A DNA stretch of 64,000 nt from Actinomycetes bacterium (GCA_021794835.1 JAJYQA010000019.1:54735-118734); one strand, 5' to 3'; numbered from the stretch's first letter, positions 31,357-42,504 are shown. The notes: generated by a model from the sequence alone, not told the origin. A program made the numbers and translations.

Positions 31357-31387
31357 GAGGTAGAGCACAAAAGGCTCTGATTATTAA
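31357..31387 (+). promoter_or_regulatory. nusG ribosome binding site with intervening hairpin
   Basis: The only strong Shine-Dalgarno sequence, AGGAGG (31355-31360), overlaps the secE stop codon and is 27 bases from the nusG ATG. Between them AGAGC and GCTCT (31362-31366, 31374-31378) can form a small hairpin. Folded out, it would leave about ten bases, near normal spacing. An in-frame TAA directly before the ATG excludes an upstream start. Confidence 0.5.
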
Positions 31388-31912
31388 ATGGCGAAACATT
31401 GGTACGTGATACATACGTATTCGGGTTACGAGAACAAGGTAAAAGCCAACCTGGAGCACAGGATATCCTCCATGGAAATGGAAGATAAGATCTTTGAAGT
31501 GGTTATTCCAATGGAAGAGATCATGGAAATCAAAGGTGGCAAGAAGACAGTAACGGAGCGCAAGGTGTTCCCAGGATATATCCTCGTTCAAATGGACTTG
31601 GACGATGACTCATGGTATGTAGTTAGGAACACGCCAGGCGTTACAGGTTTTGTCGGCTCGAATGCGAAACCAACACCCCTCTCGGCTCAAGAGGTTGATA
31701 AGATTCTTCAGAGGCCCGCGTTTGAGAAGCCAAAGCCGAAAGTTGAATTTGAAGAGGGAGAGACAGTTAAAGTTGTCGCTGGGCCGCTTGCTGATTTCAC
31801 GGGCACTATCGCTGAGGTAAACGTTGATCAGAGCAAGGTCAGAGTTATGGTTTCCATATTTGGGCGTGAAACCCCGGCTGAGCTTAACTTTGACCAGGTT
31901 GCAAAACTTTAG
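31388..31912 (+). CDS. nusG: Transcription termination/antitermination factor NusG
   Basis: A 174-residue NusG. The NGN domain begins MAKHWYVIHTYSGYENKVKA and holds FPGYILVQMDLDDDSWYVVR and GVTGFVGS. The C-terminal KOW domain has FEEGETVKVVAGPLADFTGT. It binds RNA polymerase and affects pausing and Rho-linked termination. It lacks the long N-terminal extension seen in many high-GC actinobacteria. Confidence 0.98.
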   Translation: MAKHWYVIHTYSGYENKVKANLEHRISSMEMEDKIFEVVIPMEEIMEIKGGKKTVTERKVFPGYILVQMDLDDDSWYVVRNTPGVTGFVGSNAKPTPLSAQEVDKILQRPAFEKPKPKVEFEEGETVKVVAGPLADFTGTIAEVNVDQSKVRVMVSIFGRETPAELNFDQVAKL

Positions 31913-31923
31913 TTTTAAGAGGT

Positions 31924-31983
31924 TAGGAGCCAGGAGCCAGAATCCAGAAGCAGTGACTTTTTATTCTGACTCCTGGCTCCTGA
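31924..31983. repeat. Hairpin element family D, complete copy
   Basis: TAGGAGCCAGGAGCCAGAAT and ATTCTGACTCCTGGCTCCTG are near-perfect inverted arms around a short loop (CCAGAAGCAGTGACTTTTT). It lies between nusG and rplK. Half copies are at 25938 and 33681. Confidence 0.85.
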
Positions 31984-32017
31984 AGAAATATGGGTTTTGA
32001 AGAAAGGAAGTATCTAA

Positions 32018-32443
32018 GTGGCTAAGAAGATGATGGCTAAAATTAAGCTGCAGATACCTGCGGGTCAGGCCAATCCGGCGCCACCAGTAGGTCCAGCCCT
32101 AGGGCAGCATGGCGTAAACATCATGGAGTTTTGTAAGGCATTTAATGCTCAGACATCCGATCGCACAGGAATAATTATCCCAGTTGAGATCACTGTTTAT
32201 GAGGATCGCTCATTTAGCTTTATAACAAAGACCCCGCCGGCCGCGTTTTTGCTTAAGCAAGCAGCCGGCATTGAAAAGGGTTCTGGCGAACCCCATAGAA
32301 ACAAGGTTGCCAAGATAACCAAGAAACAAGTGCGCCAGATTGCCGAAACGAAGATGCAAGACTTAAGCGCAAACGATATAGAAGGTGCGATGAAGATCAT
32401 TGAGGGCACCGCAAGAAGTATGGGGATAGAAATTACGGCCTAA
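32018..32443 (+). CDS. rplK: 50S ribosomal protein L11
   Basis: A 141-residue L11, a component of the GTPase-associated centre. [20 protein letters not shown] is the conserved N-terminal motif, and [14 protein letters not shown] and the C-terminal rRNA-binding domain follow. The start is GTG at 32018 with AAGGAAG upstream. It lies between family D and B repeat elements. Confidence 0.98.
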   Translation: MAKKMMAKIKLQIPAGQANPAPPVGPALGQHGVNIMEFCKAFNAQTSDRTGIIIPVEITVYEDRSFSFITKTPPAAFLLKQAAGIEKGSGEPHRNKVAKITKKQVRQIAETKMQDLSANDIEGAMKIIEGTARSMGIEITA

Positions 32444-32450
32444 GCCATAA

Positions 32451-32577
32451 TTTCTAGAGAATAGAAGGTTGAAAGTAGAAATTAGATTGTATTATCGAGG
32501 GATAGAAATGAAGGATGAGGGCTTAAAGAGCTACAAGCCACTTTCTATTCGGTCTACTTTCTAATCTCTAATTTCTG
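32451..32577. repeat. Hairpin element family B, copy 4
   Basis: TTTCTAGAGAATAGAAGGTT at the left, AGATTGTATTATCGAGGGAT in the middle and CTAATCTCTAATTTCTGTAA at the right. It lies between rplK and rplA inside a ribosomal operon. Confidence 0.8.
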
Positions 32578-32646
32578 TAAGGCTACCTTTGATAGCCTTA
32601 CGTGGGAGACCATAAAAGTCGCCAATACCACGAGGAGGAATATTAA

Positions 32647-33363
32647 ATGAAACAAGGAAAGAAGTACCGCGAAGCGCTTACAAAAATCGATCGGGAAAAA
32701 CTCTATTCTCCGCTTGAAGCAGTAAGACTCTTAAAGGAGCTTGCCAACGCCAAGTTTGATCAAACTGTTGAGGTTCATATTAGACTCGGCGTCGATCCAC
32801 GAAAGGCCGACCAGCAGGTGAGAGGAACTGTTTCTCTGCCGCATGGAACAGGTAAAACCGTTCGCGTCGCCGTGTTTGCCCAGGGCGAGAAGGTGAAAGA
32901 GGCCGAGGCGGCGGGAGCCGATATTGTTGGAGCAGCCGACCTTGCCGAGAAGGTTCAGGGTGGGTTCTTCGATTTTGACGTTGCCGTAGCAACGCCCGAT
33001 ATGATGGCAACCGTTGGTAAGTTGGGTAAACTTCTTGGACCACGCGGTTTAATGCCTAACCCAAAGGCTGGAACCGTTACTTTTGATGTAGGCAAAACCG
33101 TAAAAGATGTAAAAGCCGGGAAAATCGAGTACCGGGTTGATAAATTTGGTATCGTCCACTCAGTCATCGGGAAGATGTCCTTCCCAGTTGAGAACCTGAT
33201 TGGTAACTATCAGGCCTTAATCGAAGAGATTATCAGGGCTAAACCGTCGGCCGCTAAAGGTAAATATATCAAGAGCATATCTCTAAGCGCGACCATGAGC
33301 CCGGGAATCAAGGTTGATACGACCAAGACCCGTGATCTCATGGAAGAAGAAGCAGCCAGCTAA
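32647..33363 (+). CDS. rplA: 50S ribosomal protein L1
   Basis: A 238-residue L1, part of the L1 stalk and a known translational repressor of its own mRNA in other bacteria. [36 protein letters not shown] and the terminal MSPGIKVDT are typical. CGAGGAGGAA precedes the ATG. A family C element follows before the L10 leader. Confidence 0.98.
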   Translation: MKQGKKYREALTKIDREKLYSPLEAVRLLKELANAKFDQTVEVHIRLGVDPRKADQQVRGTVSLPHGTGKTVRVAVFAQGEKVKEAEAAGADIVGAADLAEKVQGGFFDFDVAVATPDMMATVGKLGKLLGPRGLMPNPKAGTVTFDVGKTVKDVKAGKIEYRVDKFGIVHSVIGKMSFPVENLIGNYQALIEEIIRAKPSAAKGKYIKSISLSATMSPGIKVDTTKTRDLMEEEAAS

Positions 33364-33370
33364 GAGGAGC

Positions 33371-33465
33371 AGCCAAGTAGCCAATGTTTTGCGGGTCTAG
33401 ATTGAAGGTCAGCCAAAGAGCCAATAGGGATAAATAATATTTTATTGGCTAATGGCTATTTGGCT
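33371..33465. repeat. Hairpin element family C, copy 1
   Basis: AGCCAAGTAGCCAATGTTTT at the left, GCGGGTCTAGATTGAAGGTC core, TATTGGCTAATGGCTATTTG with GCTGG at the right. The left and right arms are complementary. It follows rplA directly. Confidence 0.85.
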
Positions 33466-33490
33466 GGTAACGTGGTGAAGCTAAAATTGC

Positions 33491-33520
33491 TTGACGTTGA
33501 GCGGGTAGTTTTGATATAAA
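33491..33520 (+). promoter_or_regulatory. Promoter of rplJ-rplL
   Basis: TTGACG (33491-33496), 18 bases, TATAAA (33515-33520). It lies just upstream of the L10 leader, so rplJL can be transcribed separately from rplKA. Confidence 0.6.
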
Positions 33521-33540
33521 GTAAAAGTTAGATTGAATAA

Positions 33541-33660
33541 AGATGCCGGAGACAGTAGGTGCCATAAGGCTTAATCGGATGCCTACCGAGGTGTAATAAG
33601 AATCCAATTTTTTCTCAATTGGTAATTAATACCCTCTGTCATAGGCAGAGGGTATTTGTT
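33541..33660 (+). ncRNA. Ribosomal protein L10 leader
   Basis: The leader begins near GCCGGAGACAGTAGGTGCC and GATGCCTACCGAGG, the conserved kink-turn and stem of the L10 leader, to which the L10-L12 complex binds. Its 3' part holds ATACCCTCTG and CAGAGGGTAT (33629-33655) followed by TTTGTTT, a terminator. This suggests attenuation: when L10 is in excess the terminator forms and rplJL transcription stops. Confidence 0.85.
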
Positions 33661-33680
33661 TAGTGTAACTTTGGTAGCCT

Positions 33681-33724
33681 AGCCCTCAGCCCTGAACCTT
33701 TTTTCTGGCTCCTGGCTCCCTAGG
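33681..33724. repeat. Hairpin element family D, half copy
   Basis: Carries the right arm TCTGGCTCCTGGCTCCCTAG, preceded by AGCCCTCAGCCCTGAACC. It lies between the L10 leader and rplJ. Confidence 0.55.
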
Positions 33725-33758
33725 AATTATCTTTTGCTAGTGCGGAAGGAGGTTAAAG

Positions 33759-34274
33759 ATGGCTCGTCCAGAAAAAGAAGCTACCGTACAAGAGATTAAG
33801 GAAAAGTTTGAGCGTGCCAAGAGCGTTATTCTGACTGATTATCGCGGCCTTAGTTTTGAGCAGATAAGCGAACTTCGCACAAAGTTGCGCGCCCAGGGCG
33901 TGGAGTACAAAATCTTTAAAAATACGCTGGCTAAAATTGCCGTCAAGGAACTTGACTTGGAAGCTCTTGACCCTTATCTAGTCGGCCCGACCGCCATGGC
34001 GTTGAGCTATGAAGATCCTGTCGCACCGGCCAAGACTCTTGCCGATTTCGCTAGGAGTACCAAAATTCTTCAGCTTAAAGGCGGGGTTGTTGAGGGCCAA
34101 GTTATCGATGCAGTGAGGGTTGAGAGTATGGCTACTATTCCGCCAAAGGAAATCCTATTGGCTATGTTTATGGGCGGATTAAGAAGCCCGCTCTATGGCT
34201 TGGCCAGCAGCCTAAACCAGATTACGGCTGGTTTAGCAATAGCGCTTAACCAAGTAGCCCAGCAGAAAGCCTAA
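33759..34274 (+). CDS. rplJ: 50S ribosomal protein L10
   Basis: A 171-residue L10, base of the L7/L12 stalk and the regulator that binds the leader just upstream. ILTDYRGLSFEQISELRTKL and KIFKNTLAKIAV are family motifs, and the C-terminal helix (YGLASSLNQITAGLAIALNQ) binds L12 dimers. The ATG has GGAAGGAGG upstream. Confidence 0.97.
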   Translation: MARPEKEATVQEIKEKFERAKSVILTDYRGLSFEQISELRTKLRAQGVEYKIFKNTLAKIAVKELDLEALDPYLVGPTAMALSYEDPVAPAKTLADFARSTKILQLKGGVVEGQVIDAVRVESMATIPPKEILLAMFMGGLRSPLYGLASSLNQITAGLAIALNQVAQQKA

Positions 34275-34276
34275 AG

Positions 34277-34371
34277 GCAGCCAAGTAGCCAATAGGCAAT
34301 AGCCAATAGGGCTAATGGCAGGTGGCTGCGAACGAGAAAATATTGGCTAATGGCTACTTGGCTATTGGCTA
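34277..34371. repeat. Hairpin element family C, copy 2
   Basis: GCAGCCAAGTAGCCAATAGG at the left and TATTGGCTAATGGCTACTTG with GCTATTGGCT at the right, with extra copies of AGCCAATAG inside. It lacks the GGTCTAGA core. It lies between rplJ and rplL. Confidence 0.85.
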
Positions 34372-34447
34372 AGAACCTTTAAATAAAGATGAGATTTAAA
34401 AGTAGATAACGACAGAAATTAAGTAAAACGGAAGGTGGTTATTTAAG

Positions 34448-34843
34448 ATGGCAGAGACAAAATTAACGAATGAGCAGATACTTGAAGCTATAAAGAACAT
34501 GACTGTTCTTGAGCTTAATGATCTGGTTAAGGCGATTGAAGAAACATTTGGCGTATCGGCAGCCGCTCCGGTGGCCGTCGCAGCAGCACCCGGTGCTGCG
34601 GGTGCCCCAGCTGCCCCAGCGGAAGAGGAGAAAACCTCATTTGATGTTATTCTTACAAGCATCGGAGACAAAAAGATTCAAGTTATTAAAGAAGTTAGGG
34701 CTATTACAAGCCTTGGCCTAAAAGAGGCTAAGGATCTGGTTGATAGCGCTCCAAAACCGGTCAAGGAAGGTGTCACGAAAGACGAGGCTGAGAAGATTAA
34801 GGCTCAGCTTGAGGGAGCCGGAGCATCCGTCGAACTCAAGTAA
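34448..34843 (+). CDS. rplL: 50S ribosomal protein L7/L12
   Basis: A 131-residue L12. N-terminal dimerisation helix ([20 protein letters not shown]), an Ala/Pro hinge ([17 protein letters not shown]) and the C-terminal domain that contacts translation factors ([37 protein letters not shown]). GGAAGGTGG precedes the ATG. An attenuator-like hairpin follows before rpoB. Confidence 0.98.
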   Translation: MAETKLTNEQILEAIKNMTVLELNDLVKAIEETFGVSAAAPVAVAAAPGAAGAPAAPAEEEKTSFDVILTSIGDKKIQVIKEVRAITSLGLKEAKDLVDSAPKPVKEGVTKDEAEKIKAQLEGAGASVELK

Positions 34844-34902
34844 AATTGCTAAATTAAACCAGCTTTAGCTCTTGAGCTTTCTAAGACCTAATAGTATATT
34901 TG

Positions 34903-34948
34903 AGTGGGTGAGAGAAAAATATATCCTCACCCACTAAGTATATTTTTT
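34903..34948 (+). terminator. Attenuator-like hairpin between rplL and rpoB
   Basis: AGTGGGTGAG and CTCACCCACT form a perfect 10-bp stem, flanked by TATATT and followed by a T6 run. Partial termination between rplL and rpoB is common and would set L12 above polymerase levels. Confidence 0.85.
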
Positions 34949-34969
34949 GTTTGGCCTCTTATTTTTATG

Positions 34970-34998
34970 TTGACGCAGCATAGTTATTCTGCTATGCT
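34970..34998 (+). promoter_or_regulatory. Promoter of rpoBC
   Basis: TTGACG (34970-34975), 17 bases, TATGCT (34993-34998). The AGCATAG and CTATGCT words also form a small inverted repeat. It lies 55 bases before rpoB and could drive rpoBC separately from rplL. Confidence 0.6.
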
Positions 34999-35052
34999 GT
35001 TATTTTGCATTTATATGTTCCCACATTACCAATTAAGGAGTGAACTTATCCC

Positions 35053-38000
35053 TTGCGAAGTGATTTAGGCTTAAGAACTAGGCAAAGTTTTGGCAAAACC
35101 CCCGACATTTTGGAACTCCCAAACTTGATCGCGGTGCAAGTAGATTCATTTAAGTGGTTTACGGAGGAAGGCTTGGCCGATGCTTTCCGTGATATTTCCC
35201 CAATCGAAGATTTTACGGGCAACCTAGCGATTGAGTTTGGCAGGTACCGGTTTGGTGAGCCCGAGCACAGCGTAGGCGAGTGCAAAGAAAGGGACATGAC
35301 ATATTCGGCACGGTTGGACGTAACCGTAAGCCTTATAAACAAAACAACCGGAGAGATCAAAGAAGAGGAAGTCTATATGGGAGACTTCCCGATAATGACC
35401 GACAAGGGAACATTCATTATTAATGGAACCGAGCGTGTTGTTGTAAGCCAGTTAGTGCGTTCACCAGGTGTCTACTTTGACCGCGAGGTTGATAAGCACT
35501 CAGATAAAATACTCTACTTTGGGAAGGTGATTCCAAGCCGCGGTGCATGGCTTGAGTTTGAGACTGATAAAAGAGATGTTATAGGCGTCCGCGTTGATCG
35601 CAAGCGCAAGCAGCCCGCCACAATTCTTCTAAAAGCACTTGGCTTTGGCTCAAGCGAGGAGATTCTCAAGCTCTTCAACGATACTGATCCTATCAAGCAG
35701 ACGCTAGAGAAAGACTTCACCGAGACACGTGAAGAAGCCATGGTTGAGCTCTACAAGAGACTGCGTCCGGGGGAGCCACCGGCAATTGAAAGTGCCCGTG
35801 CTTTAATCGAGAACTTGTTCTTCAACTCGCAAAGATACGATCTTGCCAAGGTCGGGCGGTACAAAGTCAATAAAAAGCTTGGCTTAAAACTACCCGAGAA
35901 CACTACGGTTCTCACCCGCGATGACATACTTGCGACCGTTCAATACATGGTGGCCTTGGTCAACCCATCTATGTTTACAGACCGCTTTGATCTTATTGTG
36001 ACTGATGATATCGATCACTTTGGAAATAGACGGGTTCGCTCGGTTGGTGAACTTATACAGAACCAGTTCCGCATTGGTCTTGCAAGAATGGAGAGGGTTG
36101 TTCGTGAGCGCATGACCACGCTTGATATCGAGACGATGGCGCCGAGAACCCTTATTAACATCAGACCGATCGTGGCCTCGATTAAAGAGTTCTTCGGGAG
36201 CAGCCAGCTTTCGCAGTTCATGGACCAAACCAATCCGCTTGCAGGCCTTACCCACAAACGCCGCTTAAGCGCGCTTGGACCGGGCGGTCTGTCAAGAGAG
36301 AGGGCTGGTTTTGAGGTGCGAGATGTTCATCCGTCTCACTACGGCCGCATGTGCCCGATTGAAACCCCGGAGGGTCCAAACATCGGCCTTATTGGATCGA
36401 TGGCGACCTATGCGAGAATAAACAAATTTGGCTTTATCGAAACTCCGTACCGCAAAGTCGAAAACGGAGAAGTCACCGATGAGATTTATTACCTGACGGC
36501 AGATGACGAGGATAAATACGTCATAGCACAGGCCAACGCCCCGTTTGACAAAAAAACCGGGAAGTTCTTACAGGACAAGGTATTGGTAAGAGTCCGCGAG
36601 GAGATCGACACGGTCGAGCCTAAAAAGGTTCACTTCATGGATATTTCCCCAAAGCAGACGGTGTCCGTGGCCACGGCAATGATACCGTTCCTTGAGCATG
36701 ACGATGCCAACCGTGCGCTTATGGGATCCAATATGCAGCGCCAGGCTGTTCCGCTTTTAAGGCCGGAGGCTCCGGTTGTTGGAACCGGTGTTGAGCACCG
36801 GGCAGTAAAAGACACCGGCGAGATTATAGTGGCCGAAAATCCTGGTGTGATAACCTATGTCACGGCTGATGAAATTATCGTGGAGAAAAAAGACGGCAAC
36901 GTAGATGTATATAAACTATCTAAAAACCGACGCTCGAACCAGGGAACCTGCATCAACCAGAAACCAATAGTTTTCGAAGGCCAGAAGGTTAAGAAGGGGC
37001 AAGTTCTTGCCGACGGTCCATCAACCAACAGAGGTGAGCTTGCCTTGGGAAGAAACCTCCTCGTTGCGTTTATGCCGTGGGAAGGCTACAACTACGAGGA
37101 TGCCATAATCTTAAGCGAGAGAGTGGTTAAGGAAGATGTCCTAACCTCAATACATATAGAAGAGCACGAAGTTGATGCCCGTGACACGAAGCTAGGCCCT
37201 GAGGAGATCACCCGTGATATTCCAAATGTGGGTGAGGATATCCTAAAAGACCTCGACGAGCGGGGCATTATCCGTATCGGTGCCGAGGTCAATCCGGGCG
37301 ATATCCTGGTTGGTAAAGTCACGCCAAAAGGCGAGACCGAACTTACCGCGGAGGAAAGACTCCTGCGCGCTATTTTCGGCGAGAAGGCAAGGGAAGTAAG
37401 AGATACCTCGCTTAAGGTGCCACACGGTGAGAGTGGTACTGTAATCGATGTTAAAGTCTTCTTGCGCGACGAGGGCGACGAGCTGGCGCCGGGCGTTAAC
37501 GAACTCGTCAGGGTCTATGTGGCCCAGAAGAGGAAGATAGCCGAAGGCGATAAACTTGCCGGGCGCCATGGAAACAAGGGTGTTATCTCAAAGATTCTAC
37601 CTGAGGAAGATATGCCGTTCTTAGAAGACGGCACGCCCATTGACATCATACTTAATCCGCTGGGCGTGCCAAGCCGAATGAATATCGGGCAGGTTCTTGA
37701 AACGCATTTGGGATGGGCGGCGATGGCGGGCTGGGGAGCTGATGGTAAGAAGAACAAGGAGCCAGTATTTGTTGCTTCACCGGTTTTTGATGGAGCCAAC
37801 GAAAATGAGATCGAGGATCACCTGGTCAAAGCCGGGCTTCCGGTAACCGGTAAGGCTAATCTATTTGACGGGAGAACCGGCGAGCCATTCCGGGAGCCGA
37901 TTACGGTCGGATATATCTATATCCTGAAACTTCTGCACCTGGTGGACGATAAAATCCACGCAAGATCAACCGGGCCTTACTCGCTGGTCACACAGCAGCC

Positions 38001-38385
38001 GCTTGGCGGTAAAGCCCAGTTCGGTGGGCAGCGATTTGGTGAGATGGAGGTCTGGGCACTTGAGGCCTATGGTGCGGCTTATACACTGCAGGAGCTGCTC
38101 ACGGTTAAGTCAGACGACGTGGTTGGCAGGGTTAAGGCATATGAGGCGATAGTTAAAGGTGAGAATATCCCGGAGCCGGGAATACCTGAATCGTTTAAGG
38201 TTCTCATTAAAGAGATGCAGAGCCTTTGCCTTAACGTCGAGGTTCTATCCGAGGAAGGCGAAGAGATCGAGCTCAAAGAATCCGAAGAGGATGTCTTTAA
38301 GACCGCGGAGGAGCTAGGCATCGATCTTCGCGGCGAGGCGACTTCCACGCCCGAGACTACGGAATCGCCTCTATCTGAAGAATAA
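35053..38385 (+). CDS. rpoB: RNA polymerase beta subunit
   Basis: An 1110-residue beta subunit without the large lineage insertions of Proteobacteria, near the size of Gram-positive RpoB. The rifampicin region [20 protein letters not shown] followed by [16 protein letters not shown] has the wild-type Asp, His and Ser residues. [19 protein letters not shown] and [20 protein letters not shown] are also present. The start is TTG with AAGGAGTGA upstream. It lies in the canonical rplL-rpoB-rpoC order. Confidence 0.98.
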   Translation: MRSDLGLRTRQSFGKTPDILELPNLIAVQVDSFKWFTEEGLADAFRDISPIEDFTGNLAIEFGRYRFGEPEHSVGECKERDMTYSARLDVTVSLINKTTGEIKEEEVYMGDFPIMTDKGTFIINGTERVVVSQLVRSPGVYFDREVDKHSDKILYFGKVIPSRGAWLEFETDKRDVIGVRVDRKRKQPATILLKALGFGSSEEILKLFNDTDPIKQTLEKDFTETREEAMVELYKRLRPGEPPAIESARALIENLFFNSQRYDLAKVGRYKVNKKLGLKLPENTTVLTRDDILATVQYMVALVNPSMFTDRFDLIVTDDIDHFGNRRVRSVGELIQNQFRIGLARMERVVRERMTTLDIETMAPRTLINIRPIVASIKEFFGSSQLSQFMDQTNPLAGLTHKRRLSALGPGGLSRERAGFEVRDVHPSHYGRMCPIETPEGPNIGLIGSMATYARINKFGFIETPYRKVENGEVTDEIYYLTADDEDKYVIAQANAPFDKKTGKFLQDKVLVRVREEIDTVEPKKVHFMDISPKQTVSVATAMIPFLEHDDANRALMGSNMQRQAVPLLRPEAPVVGTGVEHRAVKDTGEIIVAENPGVITYVTADEIIVEKKDGNVDVYKLSKNRRSNQGTCINQKPIVFEGQKVKKGQVLADGPSTNRGELALGRNLLVAFMPWEGYNYEDAIILSERVVKEDVLTSIHIEEHEVDARDTKLGPEEITRDIPNVGEDILKDLDERGIIRIGAEVNPGDILVGKVTPKGETELTAEERLLRAIFGEKAREVRDTSLKVPHGESGTVIDVKVFLRDEGDELAPGVNELVRVYVAQKRKIAEGDKLAGRHGNKGVISKILPEEDMPFLEDGTPIDIILNPLGVPSRMNIGQVLETHLGWAAMAGWGADGKKNKEPVFVASPVFDGANENEIEDHLVKAGLPVTGKANLFDGRTGEPFREPITVGYIYILKLLHLVDDKIHARSTGPYSLVTQQPLGGKAQFGGQRFGEMEVWALEAYGAAYTLQELLTVKSDDVVGRVKAYEAIVKGENIPEPGIPESFKVLIKEMQSLCLNVEVLSEEGEEIELKESEEDVFKTAEELGIDLRGEATSTPETTESPLSEE

Positions 38386-38397
38386 AAACAACGGGGT

Positions 38398-38475
38398 TAG
38401 CAGTTTAGAGGACATCGAACTAGAAATAAAAATGTAAAGGCATTTTTTCTTCTGACTTCTAGCTCCTAGATCCTA
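38398..38475. repeat. Degenerate hairpin element, rpoB-rpoC gap
   Basis: GAACTAGAAATAAAAATG and TTCTTCTGACTTCTAGCTCC with TAGATCC are weakly complementary and have the texture of the other elements, but no GGTCTAGA core. Possibly an eroded copy. Confidence 0.4.
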
Positions 38476-38492
38476 AATTAGGAGGTTAATCT

Positions 38493-41400
38493 TTGTTAGA
38501 TATTAACAATTTTGATGCCTTAAAAATTGGACTTACCTCACCAGAACAGGTCCGCGCATGGTCTAACGGTGAGGTAAAAAAACCTGAGACCATTAACTAC
38601 CGTACGCTCAAGCCGGAAAAGGACGGTCTTTTCTGCGAGAAGATCTTCGGTCCCACCAAGGACTGGGAGTGCTATTGCGGCAAGTACAAAAGGGTACGGT
38701 TTAAGGGTATCATCTGCGAGAGGTGCGGCGTGGAGGTGACGCGCTCCAAGGTTCGCCGTGAGCGTATGGGCCATATCGAGCTTGCAGCGCCGGTATCGCA
38801 CATATGGTATTTCAAGGGTGTTCCCTCAAGGATGGGGTATCTGCTGGATATCACCCCAAAAGACCTGGAGAAGGTCATCTACTTTGCGGCCTATATTATA
38901 ACTGATGTAAATGAGGATCACCGGGAGAAAGACATACCGACGCTGAAGGTTGAACTGGACGAAGAGATAGAGGAGATCAAGAAGCAGGCTGAAGACCGGC
39001 TTGCCGACCTTGAGAAACAAAGGGCCCGCAAGATCGGTATTGCTCGTGGAGAGATACAGCCAGAGGAGGGCGAGACCCTAGAGGTTGCCGATGGCGCATC
39101 GCCTGAGCAACAGGTCAGGAAAATTGAGTCCGGATACAAGAAGCTTACTAAAGAAGTAAATACCGATACAAGTCGCAAGATCGATTGGATAAACAAGGTC
39201 TTTGCTACCTTTGAGACCCTACAACCCAAGCAGCTCATTGGAGACGAGCAGATGTATCGCGAACTCAAGACGCGCTACGGCGAGTACTTCCACGGCGGTA
39301 TGGGCGCAGAGTCGATTAAAGAGCTTCTAGCAAGCATCGACCTTAGCTCAGAGTCGCAGGAGCTACGCCAAACAATAAAGACCTCAACCGGACAGAAGAG
39401 AAGCCGTGCGGTAAAGAGGCTCAAAGTTATGTCTGCGTTTAAGAGGTCAGGCAACCGTCCAGATTGGATGATTCTAGAGGCTATCCCAGTCATCCCACCG
39501 GATCTTCGTCCGATGGTTCAGCTAGATGGCGGCCGTTTTGCAACATCCGACCTGAATGACCTATACCGTAGGGTTATAAACAGAAACAACAGGCTGAAAA
39601 GATTGCTTGACCTTGGTGCCCCTGAGATCATCGTAAACAACGAGAAGAGGATGCTCCAAGAGGCGGTCGACGCGCTCTTTGATAACGGTCGACGCGGCAG
39701 GCCGGTGACTGGTCCTGGAAACAGGCCGCTAAAGTCGCTAAGCGATATGCTTAAAGGTAAGCAGGGCCGCTTCCGCCAGAACCTTCTTGGGAAAAGGGTG
39801 GATTATTCCGGCCGTTCGGTTATCGTTGTTGGCCCTGAACTCAAGCTTCACCAGTGCGGTTTACCTAAGGTCATGGCACTTGAACTCTTCAAGCCTTTTG
39901 TCATGAAAAGGCTTGTCGATCTTGGGCATGTCCAGAATATAAAGAGCGCAAAAAGGATGGTCGAGAGGGCCAAGCCTCTGGTTTGGGATGTTCTTGAAGA
40001 AGTCATTAAAGAGCATCCAGTTATGCTCAACCGGGCGCCGACGTTGCACCGGCTGGGCATACAGGCATTTGAGCCGATACTTGTTGAGGGAAAGGCAATT
40101 CAGATACACCCGCTCGTCTGTACAGCGTTTAATGCGGACTTTGACGGAGACCAGATGGCTGTTCATCTGCCGCTCTCGGTTGAAGCCCAGGCCGAGGCAA
40201 GGGTCTTAATGCTCTCATCAAACAACGTACTTTCGCCGGCCCACGGCCGTCCGCTGGTTACACCGACCCAGGATATGGTCCTGGGTGTATACTACCTGAC
40301 CGCACAGCATGAAGGTAGTAAAGGTGAAGGCCGGATTTTTGGCAGCCGGGATGAGGCTATTCTTGCCCTTGAGTCTAGAGACGTCGATCTTCAAGCCAGA
40401 ATTGAGCTAAGGGAGAGGAATAGTAAGGGCGAGCGCACAAGGCTTGAAACCACGATTGGCAGGATCATCTTTAACCGAGCCATGCCGGAAGACTTTGAGT
40501 ATATTAACTACGAGGTTGGAAAGCGCGAGCTTGCCAGGATAGTCGAGAGGTGCACTTCTGAGCTGACTATGAGCGAGACTGTAGCGACTCTCGACAGAAT
40601 AAAGGCGATTGGATTCCACTACGCAACCCGTGCCGGCATTACCATAAGCGTTGGAGACGTTAAAGTTCCGGGCAACAAGTGGGAGATACTTGATGAGCCT
40701 GAAGAGGCTGTTGAGAGGATAGAGAAGCAGTACCGGCGCGGTCTGATCACCAACGAGGAGCGCCATCAGAGAGTAGTTGATATCTGGACCAAGGCAACCG
40801 AGGACGTATCAGAGGCGATGGAGAACAACTTCGAAAAGTTCAACCCTATCTATATGATGGCAAACTCCGGCGCCCGCGGTAACTTAAAGCAGCTAAGGCA
40901 GCTTGCCGGTATGCGTGGCCTGGTCGCCAACCCGAAAGGTGATATTATTGACCGGCCGATTAAGGCTAACTTCCGCGAGGGTCTATCAGTTCTTGAGTAC
41001 TTTAGCTCCACTCACGGAGCGCGCAAAGGTCTGGCAGACACCGCTCTGAGGACCGCTGACTCAGGTTATCTCACCAGAAGGCTTGTCGATGTATCTCAAG
41101 ATGTTATTATCCGCGAGGTTGACTGCGGAACCGATGAAGGCATCGCAGTACCTGTTCTAGACGAGGAAGGCGAAGCCAACAAGAACTCTCTCTTGGGCCG
41201 GGTTGTTCTTGAGACAGTTGTTCACCCGGAGACTAAAGAGGTTATCTTAGCAAGAGGCACCGAGATCAGAAATGTTGACGTAAGTCGCCTAAAAGATGCC
41301 GGGGTAAAACAGGTTATGGTACGGTCGGTACTCACTTGCCATGCCAAGCACGGTGTTTGCCGTCAGTGTTACGGCTGGAGCTTGGCAAACGGGCGCATAG

Positions 41401-42401
41401 TTGATATCGGTGAAGCTGTCGGTATCATCGCGGCACAGTCCATCGGCGAGCCGGGAACGCAGCTTACCATGCGTACCTTCCACACCGGAGGTGTGGCAGG
41501 TGAAGACATTACTCACGGTCTGCCCCGTGTTGTTGAGCTTTTCGAGGCAAGGAAGCCAAAAGGCGAGGCACAGATCGCCGAGATTAGCGGTACTGTTGAG
41601 ATCAAGGAGACCGAAAAGCTGAGAAGAATTGTCATTCGCGCGGGTGAGAACAAGGAAAGAGTATATCAAGTATCAAGGCGCGCCCGCCTAAGGGTGGCAG
41701 ATGGTGATAAAGTGCAGGCCGGTGACCAGCTGACCGAAGGATCACTTAACCCGCATGATATTCTGCGTATTTCAGGTACACGAGCGGTCGAGCTATACCT
41801 GGTTCGCGAGGTTCAGGAGGTCTACAAAAGCCAAGGCGTTGATATCAACGACAAGCACATTGAGCTTATCGTTCGCCAGATGATGCGGAAAGTCACAGTA
41901 GGTGAGTCGGGAGACACTGATCTTCTTCCAGGCCAGCTTGTTGACAGGCAGGTGTTTGAAGCAGAGAATGCGCGCGTAAAAGAAGAGGGCGGAGAGCCTG
42001 CAACGGCTAGGCAGACGCTTCTTGGAATTACGAAGGCATCTCTTGCGACGGATAGCTTCTTGTCGGCGGCATCCTTCCAGGAGACGACAAGGGTTCTAAC
42101 CGATGCGGCGATCTCGGGCAAGAGCGACCCACTGCTTGGGCTTAAAGAGAACGTTATTATCGGTAAACTCATACCAGCTGCTACCGGTATGAGCAGGTAC
42201 CGCACAATTAAGGTTAAGTCAGTTGGCGCAGAAGAACCTATTATGGAGGTTTCCGAGGCCACCTTCCCAGAGGGGGCTCCCATCGGCGAAGACACGGAAA
42301 CCCTTATGGAGGAAGGCCCCTCTTTGGTAGGAACAGTTGAGTTAGCCGAAGAAATAACCTCTCCCGAGACAGAAGATATTGACAACGAGGAAGAAGACTG
42401 A
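38493..42401 (+). CDS. rpoC: RNA polymerase beta-prime subunit
   Basis: A 1302-residue beta-prime. Zinc 1 is [20 protein letters not shown], the catalytic loop is [12 protein letters not shown], and zinc 2 is [15 protein letters not shown]. An insert of about 90-100 residues rich in charged helix (about residues 150-250, [20 protein letters not shown]) follows the N-terminal clamp, as in actinobacterial RpoC. The start is TTG at 38493 with TAGGAGG upstream. The acidic C-terminus (residues about 1255-1302) is longer than in many relatives. Confidence 0.98.
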   Translation: MLDINNFDALKIGLTSPEQVRAWSNGEVKKPETINYRTLKPEKDGLFCEKIFGPTKDWECYCGKYKRVRFKGIICERCGVEVTRSKVRRERMGHIELAAPVSHIWYFKGVPSRMGYLLDITPKDLEKVIYFAAYIITDVNEDHREKDIPTLKVELDEEIEEIKKQAEDRLADLEKQRARKIGIARGEIQPEEGETLEVADGASPEQQVRKIESGYKKLTKEVNTDTSRKIDWINKVFATFETLQPKQLIGDEQMYRELKTRYGEYFHGGMGAESIKELLASIDLSSESQELRQTIKTSTGQKRSRAVKRLKVMSAFKRSGNRPDWMILEAIPVIPPDLRPMVQLDGGRFATSDLNDLYRRVINRNNRLKRLLDLGAPEIIVNNEKRMLQEAVDALFDNGRRGRPVTGPGNRPLKSLSDMLKGKQGRFRQNLLGKRVDYSGRSVIVVGPELKLHQCGLPKVMALELFKPFVMKRLVDLGHVQNIKSAKRMVERAKPLVWDVLEEVIKEHPVMLNRAPTLHRLGIQAFEPILVEGKAIQIHPLVCTAFNADFDGDQMAVHLPLSVEAQAEARVLMLSSNNVLSPAHGRPLVTPTQDMVLGVYYLTAQHEGSKGEGRIFGSRDEAILALESRDVDLQARIELRERNSKGERTRLETTIGRIIFNRAMPEDFEYINYEVGKRELARIVERCTSELTMSETVATLDRIKAIGFHYATRAGITISVGDVKVPGNKWEILDEPEEAVERIEKQYRRGLITNEERHQRVVDIWTKATEDVSEAMENNFEKFNPIYMMANSGARGNLKQLRQLAGMRGLVANPKGDIIDRPIKANFREGLSVLEYFSSTHGARKGLADTALRTADSGYLTRRLVDVSQDVIIREVDCGTDEGIAVPVLDEEGEANKNSLLGRVVLETVVHPETKEVILARGTEIRNVDVSRLKDAGVKQVMVRSVLTCHAKHGVCRQCYGWSLANGRIVDIGEAVGIIAAQSIGEPGTQLTMRTFHTGGVAGEDITHGLPRVVELFEARKPKGEAQIAEISGTVEIKETEKLRRIVIRAGENKERVYQVSRRARLRVADGDKVQAGDQLTEGSLNPHDILRISGTRAVELYLVREVQEVYKSQGVDINDKHIELIVRQMMRKVTVGESGDTDLLPGQLVDRQVFEAENARVKEEGGEPATARQTLLGITKASLATDSFLSAASFQETTRVLTDAAISGKSDPLLGLKENVIIGKLIPAATGMSRYRTIKVKSVGAEEPIMEVSEATFPEGAPIGEDTETLMEEGPSLVGTVELAEEITSPETEDIDNEEED

Positions 42402-42465
42402 TATATTTATCTGCTGTGACCTCGTACTAATTTAATTGCTGGGTTCCGTACCTCAAAGAGGAAGT

Positions 42466-42504
42466 AAAGTCGGAGCTGTAAGGAAGTTTATGGCTCCGAC
42501 TTTT
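42466..42504 (+). terminator. Terminator between rpoC and rpsL
   Basis: AAAGTCGGAGC and GCTCCGACTTTT form a 10-11 bp stem with a 16-base loop and a short T run. It separates rpoBC from the str operon, possibly incompletely. Confidence 0.8.

Noticed and set aside
32780-33043. Minus-strand ORF inside rplA
   Set aside because: Arg/Pro-rich shadow of L1, no support.
41822-42385. Minus-strand 187-residue ORF at the rpoC end
   Set aside because: Ser-rich shadow of the acidic rpoC C-terminus.
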